DNA from: an uncultured Bacteroidales bacterium
GTDB taxonomy: Bacteria > Bacteroidota > Bacteroidia > Bacteroidales > JAUNSR01
Reading direction: 5' to 3'
NCBI GenBank assembly: GCA_947074105.1
Contig: CAMTON010000003.1
Location: forward strand, 1-64,000
DNA length: 64,000 nucleotides
Shown here: piece by piece, positions 26,584 to 37,227 of the stretch
How the letters are laid out: each line of letters begins with the position of its first letter
Position numbering within the stretch: position 1 is the stretch's first letter
The notes under the pieces: model-generated
Database searches by the model: none
What the model was told of the DNA's origin: nothing
Seen by the model: the letters and a program-made list of their open reading frames with translations, nothing else
Program-made: the position numbers and the translations under genes

Positions 26584-29157
26584 TCAGAACCATCTAACGT
26601 ATGCAAAATCCTGTCTGTGAGGCAATTCACTATTTTTAGGATACATTCTGAAAGAATACTTAAAAATACCTGCGTTTTTCAGAATATAATCCGTTTCAAA
26701 ATATGTTTTTGAACCCTCTGACTTGATATTTTTCATGTCGACAACCTTATAGATATCAGTATGTCCGTCCTGATGATTCGTAATCACAAGCTCAACACCT
26801 ATGCAGTCAGGCAAACCTTTTCTGTCGATTACAACCTTGATCTTGTATACTTCATCAACGATAGGATTTTTCTGAAGTCCTTCCGGAATATCAATTGAAA
26901 CTACTTCGATATCATCCCATTTTGAAGCAACAAGTTCTTTCCATGCTGCGATTTCCTTAGCTTTCTCAAAATCATTTTTTACAAGATCCTTAGCTCTGCC
27001 GTTTTCTTTATTATAGAAACGGTCATAATAATCATTAAGCATTCGTCTCATTGTAAATCTCGGAGCAATTTTGACAAGGGAATTTTTGATATACTGAATC
27101 CACTCCGGTGAATATCCTTTACTGTTTTTAGCAAAGAACAAAGGAATTATTTCATTTTCGAAAGTGGAATATATTGTTTCAGCATCAAGCTGATCCTGAT
27201 GTCCCTGATCCTGATATGTTCGTTTGTCAGTCAGAGCCCATCCTGCTCCTTCCACATAACCTTCATACCACCATCCGTCTAATACCGAGAAGTTAAGCGT
27301 ACCGTTCATCTGTGCTTTTTCACCTGACGTACCTGATGCTTCAAGCGGTCTTGTTGGTGTGTTCATCCAGATATCAACACCTGAAATAAGCCTTTTGGCA
27401 ACCTGCATATCATAATTCTCAATGAAAATTATCTTTCCAAGGAATTCAGGACGTCTCGAAACTTCCACAATTCTTCTGATCAGCTCCTGTCCTCCACCGT
27501 CGGCAGGATGAGCCTTACCGGCAAAGATAAACTGAACAGGCTGAGAAGGATTATTCACAATTTTAGCCAAACGCTCAAGATCCGTAAACAACAGATGCGC
27601 TCTTTTATATGTTGCAAAACGTCTTGCAAATCCTATAAGAAGTGCGTTCGGATTAACTTTATCAAGTGTCTGAAGAATTTTAGCAGGATTTTCCTGCTTC
27701 TGACTCATCTTATCTTTTATTTCACTTCGTATATAATTTACAAGCTTATTTTTAAGATTCTGACGGATATTCCAGATTTCCTGATCCGACACATCATATA
27801 TCGCACTCCACATCTGTTCGCTGTCCTGCTTTTTGATATAATCAGGTCCGAATATCTTCCGGTATTCATTTTTCCATTCCGAAGCTGCCCAGGAAGGAAG
27901 ATGCACTCCGTTTGTCACATATCCTACATGAAGCTCTTCTGCTGCGTAACCTTTCCAAATTGGTTGGAACATATTCTGTGAGACTTTTCCGTGAAGCCAG
28001 CTCACTCCGTTAACTTCCTGACATGTATTACATGCAAATACACTCATCGAGAATTTTTCCGGAGTATCAGGATTTTCGCGACCCAGGTTCATCAGATCCT
28101 GCCATGTTATACCCAGTTTCTGAGCATACTGGCCCATATATTTTCCAAACAATCCCTCATCAAAACTGTCATGACCTGCCGGAACCGGAGTATGCACAGT
28201 ATAAAGAGATGTTGATCTTACAACTTCAAGAGCCTGATCAAATGTCAGACCTTCATTATTTATATAATTTGATAATCTCTGAGCATTTATCAGTGCTGCA
28301 TGTCCTTCATTACAGTGATAAATATCTTTTTTGATACCTAATTTGTCTAAAAGTAAAATTCCGCCTATACCTAATAAATATTCCTGTTTCATTCTGTTTT
28401 CCCAGTCACCGCCATAAAGCTGGAATGTGATTGAGCGATCATACTCACTGTTAAGATCCAGATCCGTATCCATAAGATACAATGGTATTCTACCTACGTT
28501 TACTCTCCATACATTAGAATAAACTATTCTGTCATGGAAAGGGATCTCAAGAACCACCGGTCTTCCGTTTTCATCAAGAACCGGATCCAGAGGAAGATGA
28601 TTGAAGTTCTGAGCTTCATAATTAGCTTCCTGTTTTCCGTCAATCGACAGAGTCTGAGTAAAATATCCGTATCTGTACAGAAATCCTACGGCGCTCATTC
28701 TTACATTACTGTCACTGGCTTCTTTCAGGTAGTCGCCGGCAAGAACACCAAGACCTCCAGAATAGATCTTCAGGCAGTTAGCCAATCCGTATTCCATTGA
28801 AAAATAAGCTACTGAAGGACGTTTCTCATCAGGAGCCTCATTCATATATTTTTTAAAATCTTCACATACAGTCTTAATTCTTATCATCAGATCCGAATCC
28901 TTTGTTATCTCTTCAAGACGTTCGTAACTGATCATTTCAAGAAGCAATACAGGGTTTCCTCCGCATTTTTTCCATAATGCCGAATCTATATCATAAAACA
29001 GTTCAGTTGCTTCCGAATTCCATACCCACCAAAGATTTTTAGCTAATATTTCCAATCCAGAAAGCTCGGATGGCAGTTTTGACTTAACGGTTATATCTCG
29101 CCAAAACGGCGCGTTGGTCTTACTTATTTGTACTTTCATATTAAATTCATTTTTCAC
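26584..29157 (-). CDS. alpha-glucan (glycogen) phosphorylase with DUF3417 N-terminus
   Basis: The enzyme releases glucose 1-phosphate from glycogen or maltodextrin with pyridoxal phosphate. The 857-residue length and the N-terminal DUF3417 region ([20 protein letters not shown] near 40-60) mark the alpha-glucan family phosphorylases (GT35). [32 protein letters not shown] (about 105-135) is the typical opening of the fold, [17 protein letters not shown] [12 protein letters not shown] lies mid-protein, and [25 protein letters not shown] holds the PLP lysine. It follows the GT3 synthase gene by 60 bases in one operon. A start at Met 7 is possible. Confidence 0.94.
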   Translation of the reverse strand: MKNEFNMKVQISKTNAPFWRDITVKSKLPSELSGLEILAKNLWWVWNSEATELFYDIDSALWKKCGGNPVLLLEMISYERLEEITKDSDLMIRIKTVCEDFKKYMNEAPDEKRPSVAYFSMEYGLANCLKIYSGGLGVLAGDYLKEASDSNVRMSAVGFLYRYGYFTQTLSIDGKQEANYEAQNFNHLPLDPVLDENGRPVVLEIPFHDRIVYSNVWRVNVGRIPLYLMDTDLDLNSEYDRSITFQLYGGDWENRMKQEYLLGIGGILLLDKLGIKKDIYHCNEGHAALINAQRLSNYINNEGLTFDQALEVVRSTSLYTVHTPVPAGHDSFDEGLFGKYMGQYAQKLGITWQDLMNLGRENPDTPEKFSMSVFACNTCQEVNGVSWLHGKVSQNMFQPIWKGYAAEELHVGYVTNGVHLPSWAASEWKNEYRKIFGPDYIKKQDSEQMWSAIYDVSDQEIWNIRQNLKNKLVNYIRSEIKDKMSQKQENPAKILQTLDKVNPNALLIGFARRFATYKRAHLLFTDLERLAKIVNNPSQPVQFIFAGKAHPADGGGQELIRRIVEVSRRPEFLGKIIFIENYDMQVAKRLISGVDIWMNTPTRPLEASGTSGEKAQMNGTLNFSVLDGWWYEGYVEGAGWALTDKRTYQDQGHQDQLDAETIYSTFENEIIPLFFAKNSKGYSPEWIQYIKNSLVKIAPRFTMRRMLNDYYDRFYNKENGRAKDLVKNDFEKAKEIAAWKELVASKWDDIEVVSIDIPEGLQKNPIVDEVYKIKVVIDRKGLPDCIGVELVITNHQDGHTDIYKVVDMKNIKSEGSKTYFETDYILKNAGIFKYSFRMYPKNSELPHRQDFAYVRWF

Positions 29158-29217
29158 ATTTTCCCAAAGTCTTTATCTATCAGGTTAGATATATAATCTT
29201 TGTATTAGTGTAATTGT

Positions 29218-30864
29218 TTATAAATTCTTTTCTTTTATTTTTTCTATCGCTAATGAGTATGCATCTTTATAATACTTTATAAAATATTTCCACCGTGCCT
29301 TATGAGCCAGTGTCTTAGCGTTACTTCTGGCAATAGCAAATGAAGATGGATCCATAGCGACAAGCTCCATGATATTATCACTGATTATATTAACTACGTC
29401 ATGATAGTTGTTGTCATTCCTGTGTACCACTTTCACTCCCGTTGATAAACCAATACCTGCATCCTCATCGAGACACCACAATCCGAAACCTGCTAGGTCT
29501 GTTGTAATTGTAGGAACTCCGAAAGCAATACTTTCAAGAGGTGTATATCCCCATGGTTCATAATAAGAAGGAAATATGGTTGCGTCCATACCTATAAGAA
29601 GGTTATAGTATGTCTCATTGAATATACCGTCGTCACCTTTAAGATAACAAGGCACATATATAATTTTCACTTTATCACCTGGCTGATTTCCGAAACCTAA
29701 TGAATGTATTCTGCCAAGTATAGCATCCTCATGAGGATTATACAGTGTATGAGTTATTACAGGGTCAGGGAGAGCCTGCATGTTATCAGAAATAGATGTA
29801 AGCTGTCTTACAAGATCAAATCTCGGCTCCGCTACCCATCCTGGAACAAGAATATATACGATAACATCTTTTTGCGGATTCTTATATCTCAGTTCGGAGA
29901 TCGAATCAAGCAACAGGTCAAGTCCTTTATTTTTATATTCATGCCTTCCTGCCGTAGCAATAAGGACAGTGTCTTCAGAAGGTGTATAACCTATCAGTTT
30001 TGATGCTACGTTTAAAAGCTGTTTTCTTGCCTGCTCTCTTTTCTTATCAAATATAGGAGCACGGGGCACAAAGTTTTCTTCGAATCCGTTCGGAGTAACT
30101 ATAGGTGTTCTTTCCAAAAGCTGAGTTGCCTCTCTTGCCGTGATATCACTTACCGTAGTAAAACATCCGGCATTATTGGCAGCAGTTTTTTCAACCGAAT
30201 GTTTTGACTGCATATTAAGCTCCATGGCCATCTGATCTCCGTTGTAGAACTGAAGATAATCATACAGAGGTTTGTTATTTCCTGCAATTGACCTGCCGAT
30301 AGCTGTGGCATGAGTCGTAAATACTGTTGCAACATCAGGAAGTTTCTTCTTAACATAAAGAAGACCCATACCTGTGGTCCATTCGTTGAAATTTACGAGA
30401 ATCTGTTTTTTGCTATGATGATAATTATAGAAACTTTCCACTACCAGTGCTGACGCGTATGCAAACATGCTTGCTTCATCATAATCACCATATGCGTGTA
30501 AAGAATCCACATTGAACCAGTTCCACATATTAGCATAAAGAGAATCCTTATCTGCATAGTATTTTTCAAAATCCACCAATACGACGATAGGGCTCCCTGG
30601 AATATCCCAGTGACCTATACGCATATCAATACCTTCACTCCTGGCCTTTCTTTGCCAGTCTTTAAGAAGATCTTCAGATTCTATAAAATAAGGTGATTCA
30701 CTTTTCTTCCAAATGTCAGGTCCTATAAATATAAGGTTGTTACCAAACATTTCGTGAAGAGTCTTTGCCTTTGTTGAGAGTACAGTATATATGCCTCCTA
30801 CAAGATTGCACACCTCCCAACTTATTTCAAAAATATAATCAGGTACATTTTTAGTCTTTTTCAT
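29218..30864 (-). CDS. GT3-family glycogen synthase
   Basis: This 548-residue enzyme should elongate glycogen from UDP-glucose (or a related donor). It resembles the eukaryotic-type GT3 synthases rather than bacterial GT5 GlgA: the N-terminus has FEISWEVCNLVGGIYTVLSTKA (about 12-33) with the GGIYTV sugar-nucleotide loop. Later it shows FTTHATAIGRSIAG, RHEYKNKGLDLLLDS and FPSYYEPWGYTPLESIAFGVPTITTDLAGFG. A GT3 synthase next to a GT35 phosphorylase is a common Bacteroidetes arrangement. No branching or debranching enzyme is present in the window. Confidence 0.93.
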   Translation of the reverse strand: MKKTKNVPDYIFEISWEVCNLVGGIYTVLSTKAKTLHEMFGNNLIFIGPDIWKKSESPYFIESEDLLKDWQRKARSEGIDMRIGHWDIPGSPIVVLVDFEKYYADKDSLYANMWNWFNVDSLHAYGDYDEASMFAYASALVVESFYNYHHSKKQILVNFNEWTTGMGLLYVKKKLPDVATVFTTHATAIGRSIAGNNKPLYDYLQFYNGDQMAMELNMQSKHSVEKTAANNAGCFTTVSDITAREATQLLERTPIVTPNGFEENFVPRAPIFDKKREQARKQLLNVASKLIGYTPSEDTVLIATAGRHEYKNKGLDLLLDSISELRYKNPQKDVIVYILVPGWVAEPRFDLVRQLTSISDNMQALPDPVITHTLYNPHEDAILGRIHSLGFGNQPGDKVKIIYVPCYLKGDDGIFNETYYNLLIGMDATIFPSYYEPWGYTPLESIAFGVPTITTDLAGFGLWCLDEDAGIGLSTGVKVVHRNDNNYHDVVNIISDNIMELVAMDPSSFAIARSNAKTLAHKARWKYFIKYYKDAYSLAIEKIKEKNL

Positions 30865-30952
30865 CGTCTTTGATGATTTATAATTAAACCTTAAATATAA
30901 AATCTTTACAACCTCGGTTTATTATATTATTATTTGAATAATATTTATGTTT

Positions 30953-30981
30953 CAAATATAATATAATTAATTTTATTCAAA
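30953..30981 (-). promoter_or_regulatory. promoter of the glycogen operon
   Basis: On the minus strand, TTTG (30981-30978) and TATATTTG (30960-30953) form -33 and -7 boxes with a 17-base spacer. The leader to the synthase ATG at 30864 is about 80 bases. Confidence 0.6.
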
Positions 30982-31130
30982 AATAATATAATAACAAACT
31001 ATCATAAGGTATGTTGCTGTATTTTACATAATATTTATAAATTTAATAAAACCGAACTGTCGGTTTTAACTGATATACATTATATAAAATACTGCAATTC
31101 AAATAATCTTTTTATTGCAATAACAGTTTT

Positions 31131-31352
31131 TTAGCTTTTATTCCTTTTATTCTCAATCTCTTTTAATTTATCATCATATTCCTGCTGAGTAATATCACCT
31201 GTATCTAATCTTTGCTTCAGAATCTTTATGGCCATTCTCTCATTGTCATCCCATGCCTCCCTGTCAATTTTATTAGCAGGACTATGTTTTTTAAAGTATA
31301 TAAGGATCAATATTACAATTATCCCTAAAACCACGAACAATAATATTCCCAT
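31131..31352 (-). CDS. small membrane-anchored SHOCT-domain protein
   Basis: The 73-residue protein has one N-terminal transmembrane helix (about 2-20) followed by a SHOCT-like short C-terminal domain, visible as AIKILKQRLDTGDITQQEYDDKLKEIE. SHOCT domains are small oligomerisation modules at the ends of many unrelated proteins. Solo helix-plus-SHOCT proteins are common and of unknown function. It stands alone between the glycogen operon and the acyltransferase gene. Confidence 0.8.
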   Translation of the reverse strand: MGILLFVVLGIIVILILIYFKKHSPANKIDREAWDDNERMAIKILKQRLDTGDITQQEYDDKLKEIENKRNKS

Positions 31353-31638
31353 AATAATAGAAATTATATATTAATAATTCTTTTTATCCGCATTCATTAT
31401 TCAAACAATATCATTTAATCTTGGTTCACAAGACAAGCTACCTCTTTTATATAAAATTCAGAATAACTGTATTTTCCACCACCTAATTCCATAAAATTCA
31501 AACTGAATAAAATCAAAAATCTATGTTTTTGAAGATTTACATTACCGATATATGATTTTTTCCCATATATCAGTTTTATTTCAGACAATTCAGTTCTTAA
31601 ATAATAAAAAGAACTGATATCGGTTTAATGTTAATTTA

Positions 31639-31646
31639 TATCTTTG
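31639..31646 (+). promoter_or_regulatory. -7 box deciding the start of the acyltransferase gene
   Basis: TATCTTTG is an exact -7 box. It lies inside the longest reading frame, whose first ATG is at 31628. Transcription from it would start near 31653, so translation must begin at the ATG at 31676. Confidence 0.5.
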
Positions 31647-31675
31647 AAAAAGATTCACATATTTATAATATAATT

Positions 31676-32236
31676 ATGAAAATAAGCCAGGCTTTAAGTA
31701 AATTCATTTTAAAAATTGCAGGATGGAAAGTCTTTGTTTCTGTTCCGCATATTGAAAAATCTGTAATTTGCGTTGCTCCACACACCAGTAACTGGGATTT
31801 TATTCTGGGAAAACTATGCTATTCCTCTGTAGGGATGACCGCCAACTTCATGATAAAAAAAGAATGGTTCAGATTTCCTTTTAATCTTATTTTCGGCCCT
31901 ATGGGTGGAATTCCTGTTGAAAGAAGCAGAAACAATAATCTAATAGATCAGATTGTGGGCAGATTCAACACTATGAAGACTTTTAATATAGCCATTACAC
32001 CGGAAGGGACAAGAAAAAGAAATGATAAATGGAAAAAAGGTTTCTATTACATAGCTCTTAAAGCCAATGTTCCGATACAGCTTGCATATATGGATTATAA
32101 AGATAAAGTCTTAAGCATTGAAAAAATCTTTATCCCTACAGGTAACGAAAAAGAGGATTTTAAAGTGATTAATGATTATTATAAAAACGTGAACGCAAAA
32201 CATCCTGATCGTTTCGCTCTGAATAATATCGATTAA
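31676..32236 (+). CDS. 1-acyl-glycerol-3-phosphate acyltransferase-like protein
   Basis: From the preferred ATG the product is 186 residues, starting MKISQALSKF. It carries the acyltransferase motifs of the PlsC superfamily: HTSNWD (the HX4D catalytic pair, about 36-41), GGIPVERSRN (about 77-86) and EGTRKR (about 108-113). Short members like this one are common in Bacteroidetes and may acylate lysophosphatidate or another membrane lipid; the acceptor is not established. The start is chosen because a -7 promoter box lies inside the longer reading frame and the MKIS start removes a non-family N-terminal extension. Confidence 0.85.
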   Translation: MKISQALSKFILKIAGWKVFVSVPHIEKSVICVAPHTSNWDFILGKLCYSSVGMTANFMIKKEWFRFPFNLIFGPMGGIPVERSRNNNLIDQIVGRFNTMKTFNIAITPEGTRKRNDKWKKGFYYIALKANVPIQLAYMDYKDKVLSIEKIFIPTGNEKEDFKVINDYYKNVNAKHPDRFALNNID

Positions 32237-32321
32237 TATCTTCTGTATTTTAAATTAAGATGAAGATATATTGTTTTAAAATTAATGCTTCTTAATTTAA
32301 TTATCTAAAAGCTTTTCGGTG

Positions 32322-33107
32322 ATGAACAAATATTTAAATTTATCAGTTATTCAATTCGATATAAGTTGGGAAAATAAAGAAAAAAATCTCCGGCGCTTAT
32401 CAGAATTAGTTCATTTAAATTCTGAAAAAAACAAGACTGATATATATATTGTACCGGAAATGTTTACAACCGGATTTACGATGAATTCTGATTCTCTTGC
32501 TGAAAATATTCATCAGGAAACCATTTTAAAAGTTAAAGAGCTTGCTACCAAATACGATTGCGCTTTTTATGGATCTTTTATATGTCGTGAGGGAGAGAAT
32601 ATTTACAACAGAGGGTTTTTCATAGCTCCGGATATCGAAGAATATTATGATAAGAAACACCTTTTCAGCATTGGATCGGAAACACTTCATTTCAAAGCAG
32701 GTGAAAATCAGAAGATCGTAAGCTATAAAGGTTGGAATATCATGTTACAGATTTGCTATGATCTCAGATTCCCGGTATGGTGCAGAAATACGGATAACGA
32801 TTATGATATCATTCTTTTTGCAGCCAACTGGCCAAAATCAAGACAATATGCCTGGGACACTCTTCTTCGGGCAAGAGCCATTGAGAATTGTTGCTATGTA
32901 GCTGCCGCAAACCGTTCAGGTGAAGACAATAACGGTAATATTTACCGTGGTGGTTCTGCAATAATCGACATGAAAGGAAAGGCTCTCAGCATTGCCCGGG
33001 ATGACAAAGAGGATATAATCAACGATTCTGTTTCATATGAAGATCTGCAGAAATTCAGACTTAAATTTCCGGTATGGAAAGATTCTGACCTTTTTAAGTT
33101 ATTATAA
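32322..33107 (+). CDS. nitrilase-superfamily amidohydrolase, omega-amidase type
   Basis: The 261-residue enzyme has the Glu-Lys-Cys triad of the nitrilase fold: VPEMFTTGF (about 45-53), YDKKHLF (about 109-115) and LQICYDLRFP (about 143-152). The last is the form seen in YafV/Nit2-type omega-amidases, which hydrolyse alpha-ketoglutaramate or similar amides. A GTG three bases earlier is possible, but ATG at 32322 is preferred. It lies between the acyltransferase and a META-domain lipoprotein, with no functional link evident. Confidence 0.9.
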   Translation: MNKYLNLSVIQFDISWENKEKNLRRLSELVHLNSEKNKTDIYIVPEMFTTGFTMNSDSLAENIHQETILKVKELATKYDCAFYGSFICREGENIYNRGFFIAPDIEEYYDKKHLFSIGSETLHFKAGENQKIVSYKGWNIMLQICYDLRFPVWCRNTDNDYDIILFAANWPKSRQYAWDTLLRARAIENCCYVAAANRSGEDNNGNIYRGGSAIIDMKGKALSIARDDKEDIINDSVSYEDLQKFRLKFPVWKDSDLFKLL

Positions 33108-33178
33108 TGCTCAAAAAATAAACATTTATACCATAATATGTTTTAATATATTAAACTTAAATATCAAACCTCATGATT

Positions 33179-33784
33179 ATGAAAAAGTTAATTTATTCCG
33201 CAGTTATTATTATCTCTGCAGTGACATTATTTAGTTGCAACTCAAAAAAAGATAAAAAAGAGGAATCTAAAACAGCTATAGAATGTAAGAAAGATGACAA
33301 ATCTGTGTGTTGCACTAAATCTCTTCAGGGTGAATGGATCGTTGCTTCTGTTAAAGGTAAAGCTATAAATCCTGCCGATTCTGTTTTCATTGGCTTTGAC
33401 ATTAAAGACAATAAAATATACGGCATGACAGGCTGTAACAGATTGATGGGTGAATTCAAGGTTTCTGATGACTATAAACTTTCATTTGATAAACTTGGTT
33501 CAACTAAAATGGCCTGCCCTAAAGATAAAGAAGACGTAGAAAAAGAAGTTCTTGCAGCTCTTCCGGAAGTTAAGGAATTCAAAATCGGTGAATGTACCGA
33601 TTCAACAGAAACTGTATCTCTTCTTGACAAAGACAAAAAAGAAATCTTCGTTCTTAACAAAAAACTGACTCCTCCGGCAAAACCTGCTGTTGATCAGACT
33701 AAAGACTCAACTAAAACTCAGGACAAAGACACTACTAAGTCAAAAGATGCTGCGAAAACAGACAAAAAGGACAAAAAGAAATAA
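33179..33784 (+). CDS. META-domain lipoprotein
   Basis: The product of about 201 residues starts with a lipoprotein signal (MKKLIYSAVIIISAVTLFSC, lipobox LFSC). A lysine-rich linker and two cysteine pairs (EC, CC) follow, then a META domain (about 45-150) with the signature MTGCNRLMGEF. META/HslJ-type domains occur in small envelope proteins, some linked to stress or antibiotic tolerance. The C-terminal 35 residues are a low-complexity Lys/Asp/Thr tail. An ATG six bases earlier is also possible. Confidence 0.88.
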   Translation: MKKLIYSAVIIISAVTLFSCNSKKDKKEESKTAIECKKDDKSVCCTKSLQGEWIVASVKGKAINPADSVFIGFDIKDNKIYGMTGCNRLMGEFKVSDDYKLSFDKLGSTKMACPKDKEDVEKEVLAALPEVKEFKIGECTDSTETVSLLDKDKKEIFVLNKKLTPPAKPAVDQTKDSTKTQDKDTTKSKDAAKTDKKDKKK

Positions 33785-33813
33785 CAACATAAAGCATACT
33801 GCTTTTATTTAAA

Positions 33814-33863
33814 AAGAGTCGGATACAGCGATAATAAAATCTGTATCCGACTCTTATTTTTTT
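33814..33863 (+). terminator. strong terminator after the META-domain gene
   Basis: AAGAGTCGGATACAG (33814-33828) is the exact complement of 33841-33855, followed by ATTTTTTT. Confidence 0.9.
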
Positions 33864-33920
33864 GTCTGACCGAACCGTATTACTTTTTCAGTAATAACAT
33901 TTTATTATTTTTAATAAAAT

Positions 33921-34080
33921 CCGCCTCTACTGCTCAACCCTCCAGATCACAGAACCGGATACCGGAGAATGCACGTTCAGACTATGGCTGACGATCGAAA
34001 TCACTCCTGCCGGTGTGCGCCTATGCCGAAGCCGGAAGACGAAAGCTCTCACGTCAGGAATCTTATCGAAGACGGGTATA
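33921..34080. other. GC-rich non-coding island
   Basis: By hand count 87 of these 160 bases are G or C (54 percent), clearly above the AT-rich flanks, and the boundaries are sharp. No annotated gene covers it. One plus-strand frame is open across it (33898-34161), but it lacks an ATG and runs into the aspS terminator. No known RNA family is recognised. It could be a relic of a transferred gene or an unrecognised RNA. Confidence 0.5.
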
Positions 34081-34122
34081 GATTATGAATCCACCCAAAA
34101 CAGAAAACAGGCAGAATTCCAT

Positions 34123-34157
34123 AAAAAAGGGGATATATCTTCCGATATATCCCCTTT
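34123..34157 (-). terminator. terminator of aspS
   Basis: AAAGGGGATATAT (34126-34138) pairs with ATATATCCCCTTT (34145-34157). A T-run follows on the minus strand (A-run ending at 34128). It is just downstream of the aspS stop. Confidence 0.85.
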
Positions 34158-34173
34158 GTAATTATATAAGTTA

Positions 34174-35934
34174 TTAATCTTCTTTTGGCAGATTAAGTTC
34201 AAGGAACAGCTCTTTAAGCTGAGCATCATCAATTTTAGAAGGAGCATCATTCATAACGTCTCTTCCTGAATTGTTTTTAGGGAAAGCGATACAGTCTCTG
34301 ATAGAATCAAGACCTGCGAACATAGAAACAAGTCTGTCAAGACCGAAGGCAAGACCGCCATGAGGTGGCGCTCCGTATTTAAACGCATCCATAAGGAATC
34401 CAAACTGATCCTGAGCCTGCTCATCAGAGAAGCCAAGAAGCTGGAACATACGTTTCTGAAGACCTCCGTCGTGAATACGAATAGATCCTCCGCCAAGCTC
34501 AACACCATTGATTACCATATCATAAGCCCATGCTCTTACCTTACCCGGATCTGTATCAAGCAAAGCAAGATCATCCGGATTAGGCATTGTAAACGGATGG
34601 TGCATAGCATAGAATCTCTGAGAATCTTCATCCCACTCAAACAGAGGGAAATCAACAACCCATAAAGGAGCAAAAGTATCTTTATCTCTAAGACCCATTC
34701 TCTCTCCCATCTCTAAACGAAGTTCACAAAGCTGCTTCTGAGCTTTACGTCTGTCTCCACAAAGTATCAGAAGAAGATCCCCGGGTTTTGCATCACATCT
34801 TTCAAGCCATGTTTTAATAACATCAGCAGAATAAAATTTATCAACTGAAGATTTAATTGATCCGTCCTGCTCATATTTAACATAAACAAGACCTTTAGCT
34901 CCGATCTGAGGACGTTTCACAAAATCCGTAAGCTGATCAAGTTGTTTTCTTGTATATGATGCACAACCTGTAGCACAGATAGCACCTACATATTCTGCAG
35001 AATCGAACACAGGGAAATTATGTCCTTCCGTAAGGTCTTTGATCTCAACAAACTTCATATCGAAACGGATATCCGGCTTATCACAACCGTAGAAATTCAT
35101 GGCATCTTCCCATGTCATTCTTGGAAATGCTTCTGCGAAGTCTATATCTTTCACATATTTGAACAGGTGACGCATAAGTCCTTCAAACATATTCAAAACA
35201 TCTTCCTGCTCAACAAAAGTCATTTCACAGTCAATCTGAGTGAACTCAGGCTGACGGTCAGCTCTAAGATCTTCATCTCTGAAGCATTTTGCTATCTGAA
35301 AATATCTGTCAAAACCTGAAACCATCAAAAGCTGTTTGAAAAGCTGAGGTGACTGTGGTAATGCATAAAATTCACCCGGATTCATTCTTGAAGGAACCAC
35401 AAAGTCTCTTGCTCCTTCCGGAGTTGACTTAATAAGTATAGGAGTTTCTACTTCAAGGAAGTTTTCAGCATCAAGGAAACGGCGTGTTTCGAATGCTATC
35501 TTATGGCGAAGCTCCATGTTTGATCTTACATTATTTCTTCTAAGATCAAGATATCTGTACTGCATTCTTATATCGTCACCACCGTCTGTATTATCTTCAA
35601 TAGTGAAAGGAGGTACAGCCGAGCTGTTTAAAAGCTTCATATCACTCACAATAATCTCTATATCACCGGTAGGCATATTAGGATTCTTGTTCGAACGCTC
35701 TGAAACAACACCTTTAACCTGAATCACATATTCACGACCAAGTTTATTTGCCTGTTCGCAAAGTTCGGCGTTAATATCATTGTTAAACACTAATTGTGTT
35801 ACTCCATATCTGTCGCGAAGATCAACGAAGGTCATTCCCCCCATTTTTCGGTTTTTCTGAACCCACCCCGCTAGTGTAACTTCCTGCGAAACATTATCTA
35901 TTCGCAAATCTCCACAAGTACAGCTTCTTAACAT
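34174..35934 (-). CDS. aspS: aspartyl-tRNA synthetase
   Basis: AspRS charges tRNA-Asp with aspartate. The 586-residue class II enzyme has the N-terminal anticodon-binding OB fold ([24 protein letters not shown] near 21-44) and catalytic motif 2 ([18 protein letters not shown], about 218-235). A GAD insertion follows (about 300-410), with motif 3 ([15 protein letters not shown]) near the C-terminus. [11 protein letters not shown] is typical of bacterial-type AspRS. A -7-like TAAATTTG on the minus strand (36030-36023) and a CCCC/GGGG hairpin (about 35994-36006) lie in its leader. Confidence 0.98.
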   Translation of the reverse strand: MLRSCTCGDLRIDNVSQEVTLAGWVQKNRKMGGMTFVDLRDRYGVTQLVFNNDINAELCEQANKLGREYVIQVKGVVSERSNKNPNMPTGDIEIIVSDMKLLNSSAVPPFTIEDNTDGGDDIRMQYRYLDLRRNNVRSNMELRHKIAFETRRFLDAENFLEVETPILIKSTPEGARDFVVPSRMNPGEFYALPQSPQLFKQLLMVSGFDRYFQIAKCFRDEDLRADRQPEFTQIDCEMTFVEQEDVLNMFEGLMRHLFKYVKDIDFAEAFPRMTWEDAMNFYGCDKPDIRFDMKFVEIKDLTEGHNFPVFDSAEYVGAICATGCASYTRKQLDQLTDFVKRPQIGAKGLVYVKYEQDGSIKSSVDKFYSADVIKTWLERCDAKPGDLLLILCGDRRKAQKQLCELRLEMGERMGLRDKDTFAPLWVVDFPLFEWDEDSQRFYAMHHPFTMPNPDDLALLDTDPGKVRAWAYDMVINGVELGGGSIRIHDGGLQKRMFQLLGFSDEQAQDQFGFLMDAFKYGAPPHGGLAFGLDRLVSMFAGLDSIRDCIAFPKNNSGRDVMNDAPSKIDDAQLKELFLELNLPKED

Positions 35935-36022
35935 ATTATTTCGTATATAAATTATATAATTCTTCTTTATACCTTATTTAAAGGCTGATTCGTTCCCCTG
36001 ACGGGGTCCTTTAAACAAACTG

Positions 36023-36030
36023 CAAATTTA
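36023..36030 (-). promoter_or_regulatory. likely -7 box of aspS
   Basis: CAAATTTA reads TAAATTTG on the minus strand. It gives a leader of about 80 bases containing a short GC-rich hairpin (CCCCGTCAGGGG). No good -33 box. The remainder of the gap up to the sigma-factor promoter (36031-36463) shows no gene. Confidence 0.4.
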
Positions 36031-36463
36031 CAATAATAATATTGCTTTACAATATAATAGCTTTTAATCTTATATATCGCAAACCGGATAAAAGACCTTA
36101 ATCATATGACTTAATAAAAACAACTTAATTCAAAGAGTGATTTCTAACGGCAATAACTTATACATATTTATTAACAACAGGAGATTTCCGGGCAAAAAAA
36201 GCCTTCCGGCAATCATCACTGAGGATAAAAACATCAAATAAATCTAAAAGGGTTATTTTGCCTGAAATGGCATAAATTATAATTTGTTAAATTTTTAAGG
36301 ATATGTTTTATAACCTACACTAAAAATAAAGGATTTATTAATAAATATATGTAAATTAGTGTACGGGACAGGAAAATACTTAAGGAATGCATAATTCTTG
36401 AATGAAAAAATTAATATTTAAAATAAAAAAGATACTTTTTTTTACATCTATTAGTTTTTTTAT

Positions 36464-36471
36464 TATATTTG
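36464..36471 (+). promoter_or_regulatory. -7 box of the sigma-factor gene, with a 9-codon leader frame
   Basis: TATATTTG is an exact -7 box; the -33 region is T-rich without a clear TTTG. The leader of roughly 120 bases contains a mini reading frame (36505-36531, MKNVHLSD then stop) that could be a leader peptide. This is speculative. Confidence 0.4.
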
Positions 36472-36601
36472 CTCGCAAGAGATAGGAGTTATAACAAATA
36501 GACTATGAAAAATGTTCATTTATCAGATTAAATATTTGACATTTTAACAATAACGAGAATTATTTGCAACCATAAAAAAACATACTTATAAAATTACAAT
36601 T

Positions 36602-37117
36602 ATGACTTACCTTAGTGTTCAACAACAGCTTTTAAATATGCAGGATAAGCTTTTTCGCTACGCTGTAGGAATTACAGGGAATGTAGACGAAGCTAAAGAT
36701 CTTTTACAGGAAACCTCTCTTCAGGTATTAAACAAGGAGGACAAATTTACTGCAGATACAAATTTTAAAGCATGGGTGTTTACTTTAATGAAAAATGTAT
36801 TTATAAACAACTACCGCAGATCAGTGATTGAACAGCGAATATTAAAGGAAAACATCACTACAAGTTTTTTCGCAGCAGACGATCAGATATCCTTATTTTG
36901 TGATGATACTGATATAACACTGTCTGATCTACGTCAGGCAATAATGCAGCTTGATCAGAAATACAGAAATCCGATTTCTTTGCTTCTGGCCGGATATTCA
37001 TATCAGGAAATTTCGGATAAGACAGGAATATCGGTAGGAACATTGAAAAGCCGCGCATTTGAAGGAAGAAAAAGACTTAGGAATATTCTTTCTCCGAGAC
37101 CTGCGATGGCAAGATAA
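36602..37117 (+). CDS. RNA polymerase sigma factor, ECF type
   Basis: The 171-residue protein has sigma region 2 (about 12-80, with AKDLLQETSLQVL and the TNFKAWVFTLMKNVFINNYRR segment) and region 4 (about 105-165, with the helix-turn-helix YSYQEISDKTGISVGTLKSRAFEGRKRL). This is the two-domain ECF layout. No anti-sigma gene is adjacent: the next gene is convergent. A solitary ECF-type factor of this kind is conserved in Bacteroidales and may be controlled by expression level or by a remote partner. The promoter and long leader upstream could carry that control. Confidence 0.93.
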   Translation: MTYLSVQQQLLNMQDKLFRYAVGITGNVDEAKDLLQETSLQVLNKEDKFTADTNFKAWVFTLMKNVFINNYRRSVIEQRILKENITTSFFAADDQISLFCDDTDITLSDLRQAIMQLDQKYRNPISLLLAGYSYQEISDKTGISVGTLKSRAFEGRKRLRNILSPRPAMAR

Positions 37118-37147
37118 AAGAAAAGAAATTATGACTTTATATATAGA

Positions 37148-37192
37148 AAAAGCTCCGCATTTATGAATTTATTTTCATAAAAGCAGAGCTTT
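37148..37192. terminator. bidirectional hairpin between sigma factor and RluF-like genes
   Basis: AAAGCTCCGCATTTATGAA (37149-37167) pairs with TTCATAAAAGCAGAGCTTT, two mismatches. The T-run is weak. It lies between convergent genes. Confidence 0.6.
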
Positions 37193-37227
37193 CGTGTATT
37201 ATAGCCGCTCATAAAAGCGTCCGATAT

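Noticed and set aside
33898..34161. Open frame through the GC-rich island
   Set aside because: It lacks a start codon and reads through the aspS terminator hairpin. The openness is expected in GC-rich sequence with few stop codons.
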